DNA of 17,141 nucleotides from Shewanella sp. (lineage in GTDB: Bacteria; Pseudomonadota; Gammaproteobacteria; Enterobacterales; Shewanellaceae), in the NCBI GenBank assembly GCA_004195335.1, contig SDWK01000244.1:1-17141 (forward strand). The letters run 5' to 3'. Below, one piece after another: positions 1 through 7,910 of this stretch. The notes beneath the pieces are model-generated. The model had not been told where the DNA came from, ran no database searches, and saw only the letters and a list, made by a program, of their open reading frames with translations. The position numbers were made by a program, and so were the translations under genes. How positions within the stretch are numbered: position 1 is the first letter of the stretch; every line of letters begins with the position of its first letter.

Positions 1-34
1 CGCCATCCTTGGCAGTCAGAACATTTATGCTTTT

Positions 35-100
35 TAGAACCTAGAACCTAGAACCTAGAACCTAGAACCTAGAACCTAGAACCTAGAACCTAGAACCTAG
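35..100. repeat. Perfect 7-bp tandem repeat (TAGAACC, nine copies)
   Basis: Nine uninterrupted copies of TAGAACC run from 35 to 97, followed by a partial TAG at 98-100. Read on the minus strand the unit is GGTTCTA. The folD stop codon (TAG on the minus strand, bases 97-99) lies inside the last unit, so the array begins exactly where folD ends. The junction makes a 10-bp palindrome, AACCTAGGTT, at 94-103. Every unit boundary creates a CTAG tetranucleotide, which is generally scarce in related bacteria. Perfect identity of all copies suggests recent slippage. The function is unknown. Confidence 0.97.
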
Positions 101-957
101 GTTTCATCATGATACTGCTCAGCGGCATAAAGGGTATTTTCGAGCAGGCTGGCAATGGTCATTGGCCCGACGCCGCCTGGGACCGGGGTGATGAAACTGG
201 CATTTTCTGATGCGGAATCAAATTGTACATCACCGACTAAACTGCCGTCTTCGAGGCGGTTGATGCCGACATCTATGACGATAGCGCCGGGCTTGATCCA
301 GTCTCCTGGAATGAAACCGGGCTTACCCACGGCCACAACCACTAGATCGGCTTGTCTTACTTTCTGTTCAAGGTTTCGAGTGAAACGGTGACACGTCGTC
401 GTCGTGCATCCAGCGAGAAGTAGTTCGAGACTCATAGGGCGACCTACGATGTTCGAAGCTCCCACGATGACGGCATCTAAACCATAAGTATCAATACCCG
501 TTGACTTAATCAAAGTCATGATACCCATCGGTGTGCACGAACGAAGCACTGGAATACGTTGTGCGAGTCGGCCCACATTATAGGGATGGAAACCGTCGAC
601 ATCTTTATCGGTTCTAATCTGTTCGATCACTTTCGATTCTTCAATATGTGCCGGAAGAGGCAACTGAACTAAGATACCATCTATAGCTGGGTCTTCGTTG
701 CATTGGTCGATAACAGCAAGCAATTCTGCTTCAGAGGTCGTGGTATCTAAATCATAAGAGCGGGATAAAAATCCGACTTCTTCGCAAGCGCGTCGCTTAC
801 TGCCAACATAAACTTGTGAAGCGGGATCTGCACCGACTAAAATCACAGCTAAACCTGGAGCCCTCAGTCCAGCCTCTTTGCGGGCGGTCACTTTTTCTTT
901 TAGCTGGGTTCGAATGGATTGAGCGATCGCTTTGCCATCGATTCTTTGAGCTGTCAT
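97..957 (-). CDS. folD: Bifunctional methylenetetrahydrofolate dehydrogenase / methenyltetrahydrofolate cyclohydrolase FolD
   Basis: FolD interconverts 5,10-methylene-, 5,10-methenyl- and 10-formyl-tetrahydrofolate with NADP in the cytoplasm, supplying one-carbon units for purines and formyl-methionine. The 286-residue length is typical. Seen in the sequence: the substrate-site motif with Tyr50 and Lys54 (YVGSK), Gln98 in VQLPLP, Asp121 in KDVDGFHP, the NADP-binding loop [11 protein letters not shown] around 166-176, and the C-terminal family signature [10 protein letters not shown]. These residues fall at the same numbers as in E. coli FolD. The start ATG has AAAGGA about 11 nt upstream and a good minus-strand promoter about 45 nt before it. 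The stop codon is supplied by a 7-bp tandem repeat. It is transcribed away from the tRNA cluster. Confidence 0.98.
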   Translation of the reverse strand: MTAQRIDGKAIAQSIRTQLKEKVTARKEAGLRAPGLAVILVGADPASQVYVGSKRRACEEVGFLSRSYDLDTTTSEAELLAVIDQCNEDPAIDGILVQLPLPAHIEESKVIEQIRTDKDVDGFHPYNVGRLAQRIPVLRSCTPMGIMTLIKSTGIDTYGLDAVIVGASNIVGRPMSLELLLAGCTTTTCHRFTRNLEQKVRQADLVVVAVGKPGFIPGDWIKPGAIVIDVGINRLEDGSLVGDVQFDSASENASFITPVPGGVGPMTIASLLENTLYAAEQYHDET

Positions 958-1001
958 TGGGGTGAATATCCTTTATGGGGCGCGATAAAAAAATCGGCGC
1001 C

Positions 1002-1030
1002 ATTTTAACAGGCCAAGCCCTAAGTGTCAT
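1002..1030 (-). promoter_or_regulatory. Sigma70-type promoter of folD
   Basis: On the minus strand, ATGACA (1030-1025) is followed after 17 nt by TAAAAT (1007-1002), five of six consensus matches at each hexamer. A TG lies one base before the -10 (TGTTAAAAT), the extended -10 form. Transcription would begin near 995, leaving a leader of about 40 nt before the folD ATG. This is a motif reading only. Confidence 0.6.
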
Positions 1031-1080
1031 TTATTAAGCGGCGTAACAATCAGTTCTAATATACGGATAATTTAATTATT

Positions 1081-1221
1081 ATGGGTCCTGTATCGTATTT
1101 ATGGATTGAGTTAAACCAAAGCGCTGAGGATGAAGATCGAATCTCAGTGACGCATAACCCTTGCGTAGGTGAAAAGTTAGCTGATACAAGTTGCCATGTT
1201 ACAGTCATTTTTGTTCGATAG
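1081..1221 (+). CDS. Possible small ORF, 46 codons, unknown
   Basis: An ATG at 1081 opens 46 codons ending in TAG at 1219-1221. The product would be a mostly soluble peptide with an acidic stretch (AEDEDR) and two cysteines. There is no good Shine-Dalgarno: the nearest GGA is about 13 nt upstream. A weak GATAAT lies at 1066-1071. I do not recognise the peptide. Chance is a reasonable explanation for a frame of this size, so the call is tentative. Confidence 0.15.
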   Translation: MGPVSYLWIELNQSAEDEDRISVTHNPCVGEKLADTSCHVTVIFVR

Positions 1222-1269
1222 ACCTCTGTTTTTTATTAGATAGACCCCCGATAGGGTAAAAGATAGGCC
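1217..1269. repeat. Helically phased GATAG motifs upstream of the tRNA promoter
   Basis: GATAGACC occurs at 1217 and 1239, GATAGGGT at 1250 and GATAGGCC at 1262. The start-to-start spacings are 22, 11 and 12 bp, close to whole turns of the DNA helix. The block ends about 58 bp before the -35 of the tRNA promoter. Such an arrangement can mark a multi-site protein-binding region, but no known regulator motif was recognised. Confidence 0.4.
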
Positions 1270-1326
1270 TTTTATTTACGTTTAGTAGGTTAATTAGCCA
1301 AGCGAACTTTCTTTATAAAAAAACCG

Positions 1327-1355
1327 TTGACGCATTTCAAATGAGGGGATAAGAT
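1327..1355 (+). promoter_or_regulatory. Strong sigma70 promoter of the tRNA cluster with GC-rich discriminator
   Basis: TTGACG (1327-1332) and TAAGAT (1350-1355) are separated by 17 nt. An A/T-rich stretch with runs of A precedes the -35. The -10 is followed by GCGCTCCG, a GC-rich discriminator of the kind found at stable-RNA promoters under ppGpp (stringent) control. Transcription would start near 1362, giving a leader of roughly 100 nt before tRNA-Pro. The leader opens with a small TTCTC/GAGAA hairpin (1364-1376). Confidence 0.75.
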
Positions 1356-1465
1356 GCGCTCCGTTCTCAACGAGAAGCCTTACAGCTTAAGTTGTGATGG
1401 AGATATGATGATTCATCCCATAATTGAATCTCATTAAGTATCTCTAAGAGTTTTATTGCAGTATT

Positions 1466-1542
<77 letters not shown>

Positions 1543-1548
1543 AATTTA

Positions 1549-1578
1549 TATCTATTTGCTCACCAATGCAGATAGATA
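1549..1578 (+). other. 11-bp hairpin in the tRNA-Pro/tRNA-Arg spacer
   Basis: TATCTATTTGC (1549-1559) pairs with GCAGATAGATA (1568-1578) across an 8-nt loop, with one U-G pair. It starts six bases after the CCA of tRNA-Pro and has no following T run, so it is not an intrinsic terminator. It may guide processing of the precursor by an endonuclease or protect the 3' end. That role is inferred. Confidence 0.5.
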
Positions 1579-1631
1579 AGAAAGATACGTCTTTCAACGC
1601 TAATCAGGATGTGAGTTTACTCATTTTCGAA

Positions 1632-1708
1632 GCGCCCGTAGCTCAGTTGGATAGAGCACCCGCCTTCTAAGCGGGTGGCCGCAGGTTCGAATCCTGCCGG
1701 GTGCACCA
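1632..1708 (+). tRNA. tRNA-Arg (anticodon TCT)
   Basis: This is a complete 77-nt cloverleaf. The acceptor is GCGCCCG/CGGGTGC with one G-U pair, the anticodon stem is CCCGC/GCGGG with loop CTTCTAA (TCT at 1666-1668), the T arm is GCAGG-TTCGAAT-CCTGC, and the CCA is encoded (1706-1708). It reads AGA and AGG codons. Only seven bases separate it from the G-1 of tRNA-His, so the two must be cut from a common precursor. Confidence 0.97.
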
Positions 1709-1715
1709 AATCAGT

Positions 1716-1792
1716 GGTGATTGTAGCTCAGTTGGTAGAGCCCCGGATTGTGATTCCGGTTGTCGTGGGTTCGAGCCCCATCAGTCACCCCA
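1716..1792 (+). tRNA. tRNA-His (anticodon GTG)
   Basis: The acceptor GTGATTG (1717-1723) pairs with CAGTCAC (1782-1788). The discriminator is C (1789) and the CCA is encoded (1790-1792). The anticodon stem CCGGA/TCCGG holds loop TTGTGAT with GTG at 1750-1752. The extra G-1 that histidyl-tRNA synthetase needs is present in the DNA at 1716, opposite the discriminator C; the body without it starts at 1717. It is the last tRNA of the cluster and is followed by a terminator. Confidence 0.97.
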
Positions 1793-1811
1793 TTTCTTTA
1801 TGAAGAAAGTT

Positions 1812-1839
1812 AAAAAAGCGACCCTAGGTCGCTTTTTTT
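1812..1839 (+). terminator. Intrinsic terminator of the tRNA cluster
   Basis: GCGACC (1818-1823) pairs with GGTCGC (1827-1832) around a 3-nt loop. It is preceded by a run of A and followed by seven T (1833-1839), so it could also work on the opposite strand. It closes the tRNA transcript before tig. Confidence 0.93.
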
Positions 1840-1863
1840 ACGCCTGAAATTCACGTTTTGAGG

Positions 1864-1892
1864 TCGACTCTGCTGTAAAGCGTGGCTATAAT
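1864..1892 (+). promoter_or_regulatory. Sigma70-type promoter of tig
   Basis: A perfect -10, TATAAT (1887-1892), lies 17 nt after TCGACT (1864-1869), a -35 with four of six matches. Transcription would start near 1899, giving an unusually long leader of about 148 nt before tig. A perfect palindrome, TTGATAAATATCAA (1901-1914), begins almost at the start site and could be an operator or the first leader hairpin. Confidence 0.6.
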
Positions 1893-1900
1893 GTCGCGTC

Positions 1901-2012
1901 TTGATAAATATCAATTATAACGACTAGAGCCAGAATTCAATTGTGATGGGCATTCTAGTCACATTTTAAGATCGAGAAACGAATAACTTAATAGTTGATA
2001 TTTCGACTATTA
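1901..2012 (+). promoter_or_regulatory. Structured leader of the tig mRNA
   Basis: Three inverted repeats follow one another. TTGATA-AA-TATCAA lies at 1901-1914. A 10-bp stem comes next: GACTAGA with GCC (1922-1931) against GGC with TCTAGTC (1949-1960), with a 2-nt bulge. Third is a 9-bp stem, TAATAGTTG (1989-1997) against CGACTATTA (2004-2012), with one U-G pair. The ribosome binding site GAGG (2036-2039) is left outside these stems. The pairs are visible; a regulatory role is inferred. Confidence 0.5.
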
Positions 2013-2046
2013 GAAAAGACGTTAGACTTATTTTTGAGGTAAAAAA

Positions 2047-3351
2047 ATGCAAGTTTCTGTTGAAACAACACAAGGCCTAGAGCGCCGTCTGACCATTACT
2101 GTTCCTGCTGATCTGATTGAAAAAGCAGTTACAGATAGTTTAAAAAACGAAGCTAAACGTGCTCGTATCCCTGGTTTTCGCCCAGGTAAAGTACCAGTAA
2201 GCGTCATCAACAAGCGTTATGGCAAGGCCATTCGTCAAGACATCACTGGTGAAGTGATGCAGCGCAATTTCGTCGAAGCTATCATTGCTGAGAAATTGAA
2301 CCCAGCAGGCGCACCAACATTTGTTGCTGGTGACACCGATGCTGAAAGCTTTAAGTTTGTTGCTACTTTCGAAATCTACCCAGAAGTAGAGCTAAAAGGT
2401 CTTGAAGCGATCACTGTTGATCAGCCTACTTCAGAAGTAACTGATGCTGATGTTGATACAATGATCGAGACTCTACGTAAGCAACATGCGACTTTCGACG
2501 CTGTTGAGCGCGAAGCAGCTGTTGGCGATAAAGCTAAAATCAACTTCGTTGGTTCAATCGACGGTGAAGAGTTCGAAGGCGGCAAAGCTGAAGACTTCGA
2601 ACTTGAACTTGGTAGCGGCCGTATGATCCCTGGTTTTGAATCAGGCGTTGAAGGTCATAAAGCAGGTGAAGAGTTCGATATCGAAGTCACTTTCCCTGAA
2701 GATTACCATGCAGAAAACCTAAAAGGTAAAGTTGCAAACTTCGTTATCACATTAAACGAAGTACTCGCCGCTAACCTTCCAGAAGTTAACGACGAGTTTG
2801 CTACACTATTCGGCGTAACAGATGGTGGTTTAGAAGCACTTAAAGCTGAGATCCGTAAAAATATGGGTCGTGAACTTGAACAAGCGCTTAAAGCGAATGT
2901 TAAAGAACAGGTTCTTAATGGTTTACTTGAGCAAAACGACATCGAACTTCCTAAGCCTCTTATCGATGGTGAAGTTGAAGTGCTACGTAAGCAGGCAATG
3001 CAACGTTTCGGCGACCAAGCTGCGAACATGCCTGAACTACCAGCTGATCTGTTCACTGAACAAGCAGCGCGTCGCGTAAAAGTAGGTCTATTACTAGGTG
3101 AAGTCATTAAGACTAATGAGCTGAAAGCTGAAGATGATCGTGTTAAAGCACTTATCGCTTCTATGGCTTCAGCTTACGAAGATCCAAGTGAAGTTGTTGC
3201 TTATTACAATGGCAACGAAGAGATGATGCAGAACATGCGTAACGTCGCTCTTGAAGAGCAGGCGGTTGAAGCTTTGTTAAAAACTGCAAAATTAACTGAA
3301 AAAGCAGTCAATTTTGAAGAATTTATGAACAAGGCTACTCAACAAGGCTAA
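2047..3351 (+). CDS. tig: Trigger factor, ribosome-bound chaperone and prolyl isomerase
   Basis: Trigger factor binds at the ribosomal exit tunnel, shields nascent chains and isomerises prolyl bonds. The 434-residue length is normal. The N-terminal ribosome-binding domain (about 1-115) carries the signature GFRPGK at 43-48. An FKBP-type isomerase domain covers about 150-245, with the [11 protein letters not shown] start and the [15 protein letters not shown] core. The remaining C-terminal part forms the helical arms of the chaperone cradle. The start is fixed by GAGG seven bases upstream of the ATG. It is the first gene of the tig-clpP-clpX-lon order conserved in gammaproteobacteria, but has its own promoter, a long structured leader and its own terminator. 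Confidence 0.98.
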   Translation: MQVSVETTQGLERRLTITVPADLIEKAVTDSLKNEAKRARIPGFRPGKVPVSVINKRYGKAIRQDITGEVMQRNFVEAIIAEKLNPAGAPTFVAGDTDAESFKFVATFEIYPEVELKGLEAITVDQPTSEVTDADVDTMIETLRKQHATFDAVEREAAVGDKAKINFVGSIDGEEFEGGKAEDFELELGSGRMIPGFESGVEGHKAGEEFDIEVTFPEDYHAENLKGKVANFVITLNEVLAANLPEVNDEFATLFGVTDGGLEALKAEIRKNMGRELEQALKANVKEQVLNGLLEQNDIELPKPLIDGEVEVLRKQAMQRFGDQAANMPELPADLFTEQAARRVKVGLLLGEVIKTNELKAEDDRVKALIASMASAYEDPSEVVAYYNGNEEMMQNMRNVALEEQAVEALLKTAKLTEKAVNFEEFMNKATQQG

Positions 3352-3358
3352 GCTTAGC

Positions 3359-3389
3359 TTGACTTAAATGGTCATTAACCATTTATAAT
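3359..3389 (+). promoter_or_regulatory. Candidate clpP promoter overlapping the tig terminator
   Basis: TTGACT (3359-3364, five of six) and a perfect TATAAT (3384-3389) are separated by 19 nt, longer than the usual 17. Transcription would start near 3396, inside the left arm of the tig terminator hairpin. The new transcript would therefore lack GGCTCG and could not rebuild the full terminator. Confidence 0.45.
3365..3385 (+). repeat. Inverted repeat in the spacer of the putative clpP promoter
   Basis: TAAATGGT (3365-3372) and ACCATTTA (3378-3385) form a perfect 8-bp inverted repeat around CATTA. It lies just after the tig stop codon and between the candidate -35 and -10 hexamers of clpP. It could be an operator, or a first hairpin that stabilises the tig mRNA end. 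Confidence 0.5.
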
Positions 3390-3427
3390 GGCTCGTATGA
3401 GGTTCCTCATGCGAGCCGTTTTTATTT
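3390..3427 (+). terminator. Intrinsic terminator after tig
   Basis: GGCTCGTATGAGG (3390-3402) pairs with CCTCATGCGAGCC (3405-3417): 13 bp including one U-G pair, with a two-base loop, followed by GTTTTTATTTA. It is strong and sits only about 15-20 bases before the clpP start codon. Confidence 0.93.
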
Positions 3428-3441
3428 AGGGATTATAAATA

Positions 3442-4053
3442 ATGCAATATGCACCAGAATCAGTTTCAAATGCACTCGTTCCTATGGTGGTTGAACAAAC
3501 TGCTAAGGGTGAACGCTCATATGATATCTATTCTCGACTATTAAAAGAGCGTATCATTTTCTTAGTGGGCCCAGTGGAAGAGCACATGGCGAACCTGGTC
3601 GTTGCACAATTACTGTTTTTAGAGTCTGAGAGCCCTGATAAAGATATATTCCTGTATATTAACTCTCCAGGTGGTTCTGTTACCGCTGGAATGGCAATTT
3701 ACGATACAATGCAGTTTATTAAGCCAAACGTAAGTACAGTATGTATTGGTCAAGCTGCCAGCATGGGCGCATTTCTCCTAGCAGGCGGCGCTGAAGGTAA
3801 ACGTCATTGCTTGCCTAATTCAAGAGTGATGATCCACCAACCATTAGGTGGTTTTCAGGGGCAAGCATCTGACATTGCGATCCATGCTCAAGAAATTTTG
3901 GGTATCAAGAACAAGTTAAATCAAATGTTAGCCGAACATACAGGTCAACCATTAGACGTTATTGAGCGCGATACAGATCGTGATAACTTTATGAGTGCTG
4001 ATGAAGCCACAGAGTATGGACTTGTCGATTCAGTGATGAGTAAACGAGGCTGA
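3442..4053 (+). CDS. clpP: ATP-dependent Clp protease proteolytic subunit ClpP
   Basis: ClpP is the serine protease that forms a double heptameric chamber. It degrades proteins unfolded and delivered by ClpX (or ClpA) in the cytoplasm. The 203-residue length is standard. The catalytic triad is visible: Ser107 in GQAASMGA, His132 in MIHQP, and Asp181 in ERDTDRDNF, each four residues below the E. coli numbering. The first dozen residues probably form a short propeptide removed by self-cleavage. AGGGA nine bases upstream supports the start. There is no terminator before clpX, 84 nt downstream, so the two are expected to be cotranscribed. Confidence 0.98.
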   Translation: MQYAPESVSNALVPMVVEQTAKGERSYDIYSRLLKERIIFLVGPVEEHMANLVVAQLLFLESESPDKDIFLYINSPGGSVTAGMAIYDTMQFIKPNVSTVCIGQAASMGAFLLAGGAEGKRHCLPNSRVMIHQPLGGFQGQASDIAIHAQEILGIKNKLNQMLAEHTGQPLDVIERDTDRDNFMSADEATEYGLVDSVMSKRG

Positions 4054-4137
4054 TTTTTGTCATTGGCTGAGCTATGCTGAGTAGTAAGGCGTTAAATAGA
4101 ATCAAGTAGTAGTGCAGACAGCGCAAGAGGTAGTGTA

Positions 4138-5415
4138 ATGAGCGACAACAAAAGTACCGGTGACAGTGGGAAACTACTGTACTGCTCTTTTTGTGGAAAG
4201 AGTCAACATGAGGTTCGTAAACTTATCGCTGGCCCTTCAGTATATGTTTGTGATGAGTGCGTTGAGCTCTGCAACGATATTATCAGGGAAGAGATAAAAG
4301 AGATCACACCGAAACAAGATCAAGATAAGTTACCGACTCCAAGGGAGTTGAGAGCGCATTTAGATGATTATGTTATTGGACAAGAGAAGGCCAAGAAGGT
4401 CCTCTCTGTGGCTGTGTATAATCACTACAAGCGCTTAAAAAATGCTAGCCCTAAAGACGGCGTAGAGCTGGGTAAAAGTAACATCTTGCTAATTGGTCCA
4501 ACGGGAAGTGGTAAAACATTGCTTGCTGAGACCTTGGCTCGTTTCTTGGACGTTCCTTTCACTATGGCCGATGCTACGACACTAACCGAAGCGGGTTATG
4601 TTGGTGAAGATGTCGAGAATATCATTCAGAAGCTACTGCAGAAATGTGACTATGATGTAGAAAAAGCGCAACGTGGCATCGTTTATATCGATGAAATTGA
4701 CAAAATCAGCCGTAAGTCTGACAACCCGTCGATTACTCGTGATGTTTCTGGTGAAGGCGTGCAACAGGCATTGCTAAAACTGATTGAAGGTACGGTTGCG
4801 GCTGTTCCACCACAAGGTGGTCGTAAACACCCTCAGCAAGAGTTTTTGCAAGTTGACACATCTAAGATTTTATTCGTCTGTGGTGGTGCCTTCTCTGGTC
4901 TTGAGAAGGTCATTGAGCAACGTTCTCATACCGGAACCGGAATTGGTTTTGGTGCTGAGGTCAAAGGCGAAGATGATAAGGCGACAATCTCCGAAACCTT
5001 GATGCAAGTTGAGCCAGAAGATTTGGTTAAATATGGTCTTATTCCTGAGTTTATCGGGCGTTTACCTGTTTTAGCTACGCTGACTGAATTAGATGATGAC
5101 GCTTTGGTACAGATTCTTTCTGAACCAAAGAATGCGTTGACTAAGCAGTTTGGTGCACTTTTCGAGATGGAAGGGGTTCAACTCGAGTTCCGTGAAGATG
5201 CGCTTAAAGCCATTGCGCTGAAGGCTAAGGCACGTAAAACAGGTGCTCGTGGTCTACGTTCAATTGTTGAAGGCATTTTGCTTGATATCATGTATGATCT
5301 ACCCTCTACAGATAATGTGGCGAAAGTGGTCATTGATGAATCAGTGGTAAAGGGAGAGTCAACTCCTATACTCATCTATGAAAATAGCGAGTCTCAAGCT
5401 GCTGGCGCTGAATAA
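4138..5415 (+). CDS. clpX: ClpX, AAA+ unfoldase of the ClpXP protease
   Basis: ClpX recognises tagged substrates such as SsrA-tagged chains, unfolds them with ATP and threads them into ClpP. The 425 residues include an N-terminal zinc-binding domain with Cys16, Cys19, Cys38 and Cys41. The AAA+ module has Walker A GPTGSGKT (120-127), pore loop GYVG (153-156), Walker B IVYIDEID (181-188), the RKH loop (229-231), arginine finger Arg308 and sensor-2 GARGLR (369-374). The IGF tripeptide that docks onto ClpP is at 269-271. All key residues are intact. AAGAGG seven bases upstream sets the start. A terminator follows, separating it from lon. Confidence 0.98.
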   Translation: MSDNKSTGDSGKLLYCSFCGKSQHEVRKLIAGPSVYVCDECVELCNDIIREEIKEITPKQDQDKLPTPRELRAHLDDYVIGQEKAKKVLSVAVYNHYKRLKNASPKDGVELGKSNILLIGPTGSGKTLLAETLARFLDVPFTMADATTLTEAGYVGEDVENIIQKLLQKCDYDVEKAQRGIVYIDEIDKISRKSDNPSITRDVSGEGVQQALLKLIEGTVAAVPPQGGRKHPQQEFLQVDTSKILFVCGGAFSGLEKVIEQRSHTGTGIGFGAEVKGEDDKATISETLMQVEPEDLVKYGLIPEFIGRLPVLATLTELDDDALVQILSEPKNALTKQFGALFEMEGVQLEFREDALKAIALKAKARKTGARGLRSIVEGILLDIMYDLPSTDNVAKVVIDESVVKGESTPILIYENSESQAAGAE

Positions 5416-5447
5416 TAATTCAGCGAATCAATCGCAAGCAGAAAAAC

Positions 5448-5471
5448 AGGAGCCTATATGGCTCCTTTTTT
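5448..5471 (+). terminator. Intrinsic terminator after clpX
   Basis: AGGAGCC (5448-5454) pairs with GGCTCCT (5460-5466) around TATAT, followed by a run of T to 5471. It ends the clpP-clpX transcript before the separate lon promoter. Confidence 0.93.
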
Positions 5472-5503
5472 ATACTCTCAGCTTAATAAATGGCTATTAG
5501 CTA

Positions 5504-5533
5504 TTGAAACCAATGAATTCATCCCAATATACT
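5504..5533 (+). promoter_or_regulatory. lon promoter with heat-shock (sigma32) and sigma70 elements
   Basis: TTGAAA (5504-5509) is followed after 13 nt by CCCAATAT (5523-5530), close to the sigma32 pattern CTTGAAA / CCCATNT. The same TTGAAA also has a sigma70-like TATACT (5528-5533) 18 nt downstream. Heat-shock control of lon is established in E. coli; the site here is inferred from motif and position. The start would be near 5537-5540, leaving a short leader. Confidence 0.55.
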
Positions 5534-5564
5534 TATTAGTATTATCATCAAACGGAATCGAGCT

Positions 5565-7910
5565 ATGACACAAAAGAGTGATGCGCGAATCGAACTACCC
5601 GTACTGCCACTTAGAGATGTGGTGGTGTATCCCCATATGGTAATTCCGTTATTCGTAGGACGGGAAAAGTCAATTCGTTGCCTGGAAACGGCGATGGAGC
5701 AAGATAAGCAGATTATTTTAGTTGCCCAGCGAGATGCTGAGCTCGACGACCCAAGCATTGATGACATTTTTGAGGTTGGCACGGTCGCCTCAATTTTACA
5801 GTTATTAAAATTGCCCGACGGTACCGTAAAGGTATTGGTTGAAGGGGGTCAACGTGCTCGCATCGAGAAGTATACGAGTGAAACGCCATTCTTTGTTGCA
5901 ACGGCACAATACCTTGAATCTGAGCCTATGGCAGAAAAAGAGGAGGAGGTACTAGTACGTTCTGCAGTGGGGCAATTCGAAGGTTACATCAAGCTTAATA
6001 AGAAGATCCCACCAGAGGTGTTAACTTCTTTGTCGGGTATCGACGAAGCTCCTCGATTAGCCGATACGATGGCAGCGCATATGCCACTGAAACTTGAAGA
6101 TAAGCAATCTGTGCTTGAGATGATAGATGTTGCTGCTCGACTCGAATATCTGATGGCGATGATGGAATCAGAAATCGACATTCTTCAGGTTGAAAAACGC
6201 ATCCGTTCCCGCGTTAAGAAGCAGATGGAGAAGAGCCAACGAGAGTATTATCTCAATGAGCAGATGAAGGCTATTCAGAAAGAGCTCGGAGATATTGATG
6301 AGTCTCATGATGAATTTGAAATCTTAGCTAAGAAGATTGAAGAAGCTAAGATGCCCGAAGAGGCTAAAGATAAAGCCATTGCTGAGCTGAACAAATTAAA
6401 GATGATGTCACCGATGTCGGCAGAGGCGACGGTGGTACGCAGTTATGTTGATTGGATGATCTCTGTACCTTGGTATCAGCGTTCTAAAATCAAGCGAGAC
6501 TTAGCTAAGGCGCAAGATGTACTCGATACAGACCATTTCGGACTGGAGAAAGTCAAAGAGCGTATCTTAGAGTATTTGGCAGTTCAGAGCCGTGTTAAGC
6601 AACTTAAAGGCCCGATCCTTTGTTTAGTAGGACCGCCGGGTGTGGGTAAAACCTCGTTAGGTCAGTCCATTGCTAAAGCGACTGGGCGTGAGTATATCCG
6701 TGTTGCCTTGGGTGGTGTGCGTGATGAAGCGGAGATCCGTGGTCATCGTCGTACCTACATTGGATCTATGCCGGGTAAAGTTATCCAGAAGATGTCGAAA
6801 GTTGGGGTGAAGAACCCATTATTCCTGCTCGATGAGATAGATAAGATGAGCTCGGATATGCGCGGCGATCCGGCATCGGCTCTTTTAGAAGTTCTTGATC
6901 CAGAACAGAACTCAAGTTTCAGCGATCATTACTTAGAGGTGGATTACGATCTGTCTGATGTGATGTTTGTGGCGACATCTAACTCAATGAACATTCCTGG
7001 GCCGTTATTGGACCGTATGGAAGTGATCCGTCTTTCTGGTTACACAGAAGATGAGAAGTTAAATATTGCTAAACAGCATCTGCTGCAGAAGCAGATTGAA
7101 CGTAATGGACTTAAGCCAAAAGAGGTCACTGTTCACGATAGTGCCATTATCGGTATTATCCGTTATTACACTCGTGAAGCGGGCGTGCGTGCGCTTGAAC
7201 GTGAACTTTCGAAGATCTGTCGTAAAGTGGTTAAGCAGATCTTGCTTGATAAGAGTGTGAAGCATGTTGAAGTGACTCAAGATAACCTTAAGTCATTCCT
7301 AGGTGTCCAGCGTTGTGACTATGGTAAAGCTGAATCGAACAACCAAATTGGGCAAGTGACCGGTCTCGCTTGGACCGAAGTGGGTGGTGATCTCCTGACT
7401 ATTGAGGCCACCTCAGTACCGGGTAAAGGTAAATTAACTTATACCGGTTCGCTTGGTGATGTGATGCAGGAGTCAATTAAAGCTGCAATGACGGTTGTTC
7501 GTGCTCGTGCCGAACAGTTAGGTATCAACCCTGACTTCTACGAGAAACGTGATATTCATGTTCACGTACCTGAAGGCGCAACACCTAAAGATGGACCTTC
7601 TGCAGGTGCTGCCATGTGTACGGCTTTAGTCTCTAGTTTAACGGGGAACCCTGTACGTGCCGATGTGGCAATGACAGGTGAAATCACTTTACGTGGAGAG
7701 GTGCTGCCTATTGGTGGCCTTAAAGAAAAACTCTTAGCCGCGCATCGTGGTGGAATCAAAGTTGTATTGATTCCAAAGGAAAATGAGCGAGATTTGGAAG
7801 AAATACCGGCAAATGTTGTAGCCGATCTGAAAATCTATCCTGTTCGTTGGGTGGATGAAGTACTTAAATTGGCGTTAGAACGACCAGTTGAAGGCTTCGA
7901 AGTCGTCTAA
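5565..7910 (+). CDS. lon: Lon, ATP-dependent AAA+ serine protease
   Basis: Lon degrades misfolded proteins and selected regulators in the cytoplasm and can bind DNA. At 781 residues it is full length. An N-terminal substrate-binding domain (about 11-200) is followed by a charged helical linker. The AAA+ module has Walker A GPPGVGKT (356-363) and Walker B LFLLDEID with Asp423 and Glu424. The C-terminal S16 protease domain has Ser679 in GPSAGAA and Lys722 in GGLKEKLL as the catalytic dyad. These positions match E. coli Lon exactly. A GGA eight bases upstream of the ATG serves as ribosome binding site. It is probably transcribed alone from a heat-shock-type promoter. Confidence 0.98.
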   Translation: MTQKSDARIELPVLPLRDVVVYPHMVIPLFVGREKSIRCLETAMEQDKQIILVAQRDAELDDPSIDDIFEVGTVASILQLLKLPDGTVKVLVEGGQRARIEKYTSETPFFVATAQYLESEPMAEKEEEVLVRSAVGQFEGYIKLNKKIPPEVLTSLSGIDEAPRLADTMAAHMPLKLEDKQSVLEMIDVAARLEYLMAMMESEIDILQVEKRIRSRVKKQMEKSQREYYLNEQMKAIQKELGDIDESHDEFEILAKKIEEAKMPEEAKDKAIAELNKLKMMSPMSAEATVVRSYVDWMISVPWYQRSKIKRDLAKAQDVLDTDHFGLEKVKERILEYLAVQSRVKQLKGPILCLVGPPGVGKTSLGQSIAKATGREYIRVALGGVRDEAEIRGHRRTYIGSMPGKVIQKMSKVGVKNPLFLLDEIDKMSSDMRGDPASALLEVLDPEQNSSFSDHYLEVDYDLSDVMFVATSNSMNIPGPLLDRMEVIRLSGYTEDEKLNIAKQHLLQKQIERNGLKPKEVTVHDSAIIGIIRYYTREAGVRALERELSKICRKVVKQILLDKSVKHVEVTQDNLKSFLGVQRCDYGKAESNNQIGQVTGLAWTEVGGDLLTIEATSVPGKGKLTYTGSLGDVMQESIKAAMTVVRARAEQLGINPDFYEKRDIHVHVPEGATPKDGPSAGAAMCTALVSSLTGNPVRADVAMTGEITLRGEVLPIGGLKEKLLAAHRGGIKVVLIPKENERDLEEIPANVVADLKIYPVRWVDEVLKLALERPVEGFEVV

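Larger units (their letters stand above)
1031..1326. other. Intergenic region between folD and tRNA promoters
   Basis: No recognisable gene family lies here. Contents: a 46-codon open frame on the plus strand (1081-1221) without a convincing ribosome binding site, a set of four GATAG motifs spaced about 11 or 22 bp apart (1217-1269), and an A/T-rich stretch (about 1305-1323) directly before the tRNA promoter that could act as an UP element. Confidence 0.6.

Noticed and set aside
35..100. Heptamer array as telomere-like DNA, a CRISPR array or a phase-variation tract
   Set aside because: There are no spacers; the array is internal to a chromosome and after the folD stop, so copy-number changes would not alter the protein.
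1943..1965. TGTGA and TCACA in the tig leader as a CRP site
   Set aside because: The half sites are 12 bases apart, whereas CRP needs six; they fit better within or near a leader hairpin.
2703..3107. Open frames of 60-135 codons opposite or out of frame with tig, lon, clpX, ppiD and sap genes
   Set aside because: They lie wholly inside clear family genes, have low-complexity or Ser/Arg-rich translations and no ribosome binding sites.
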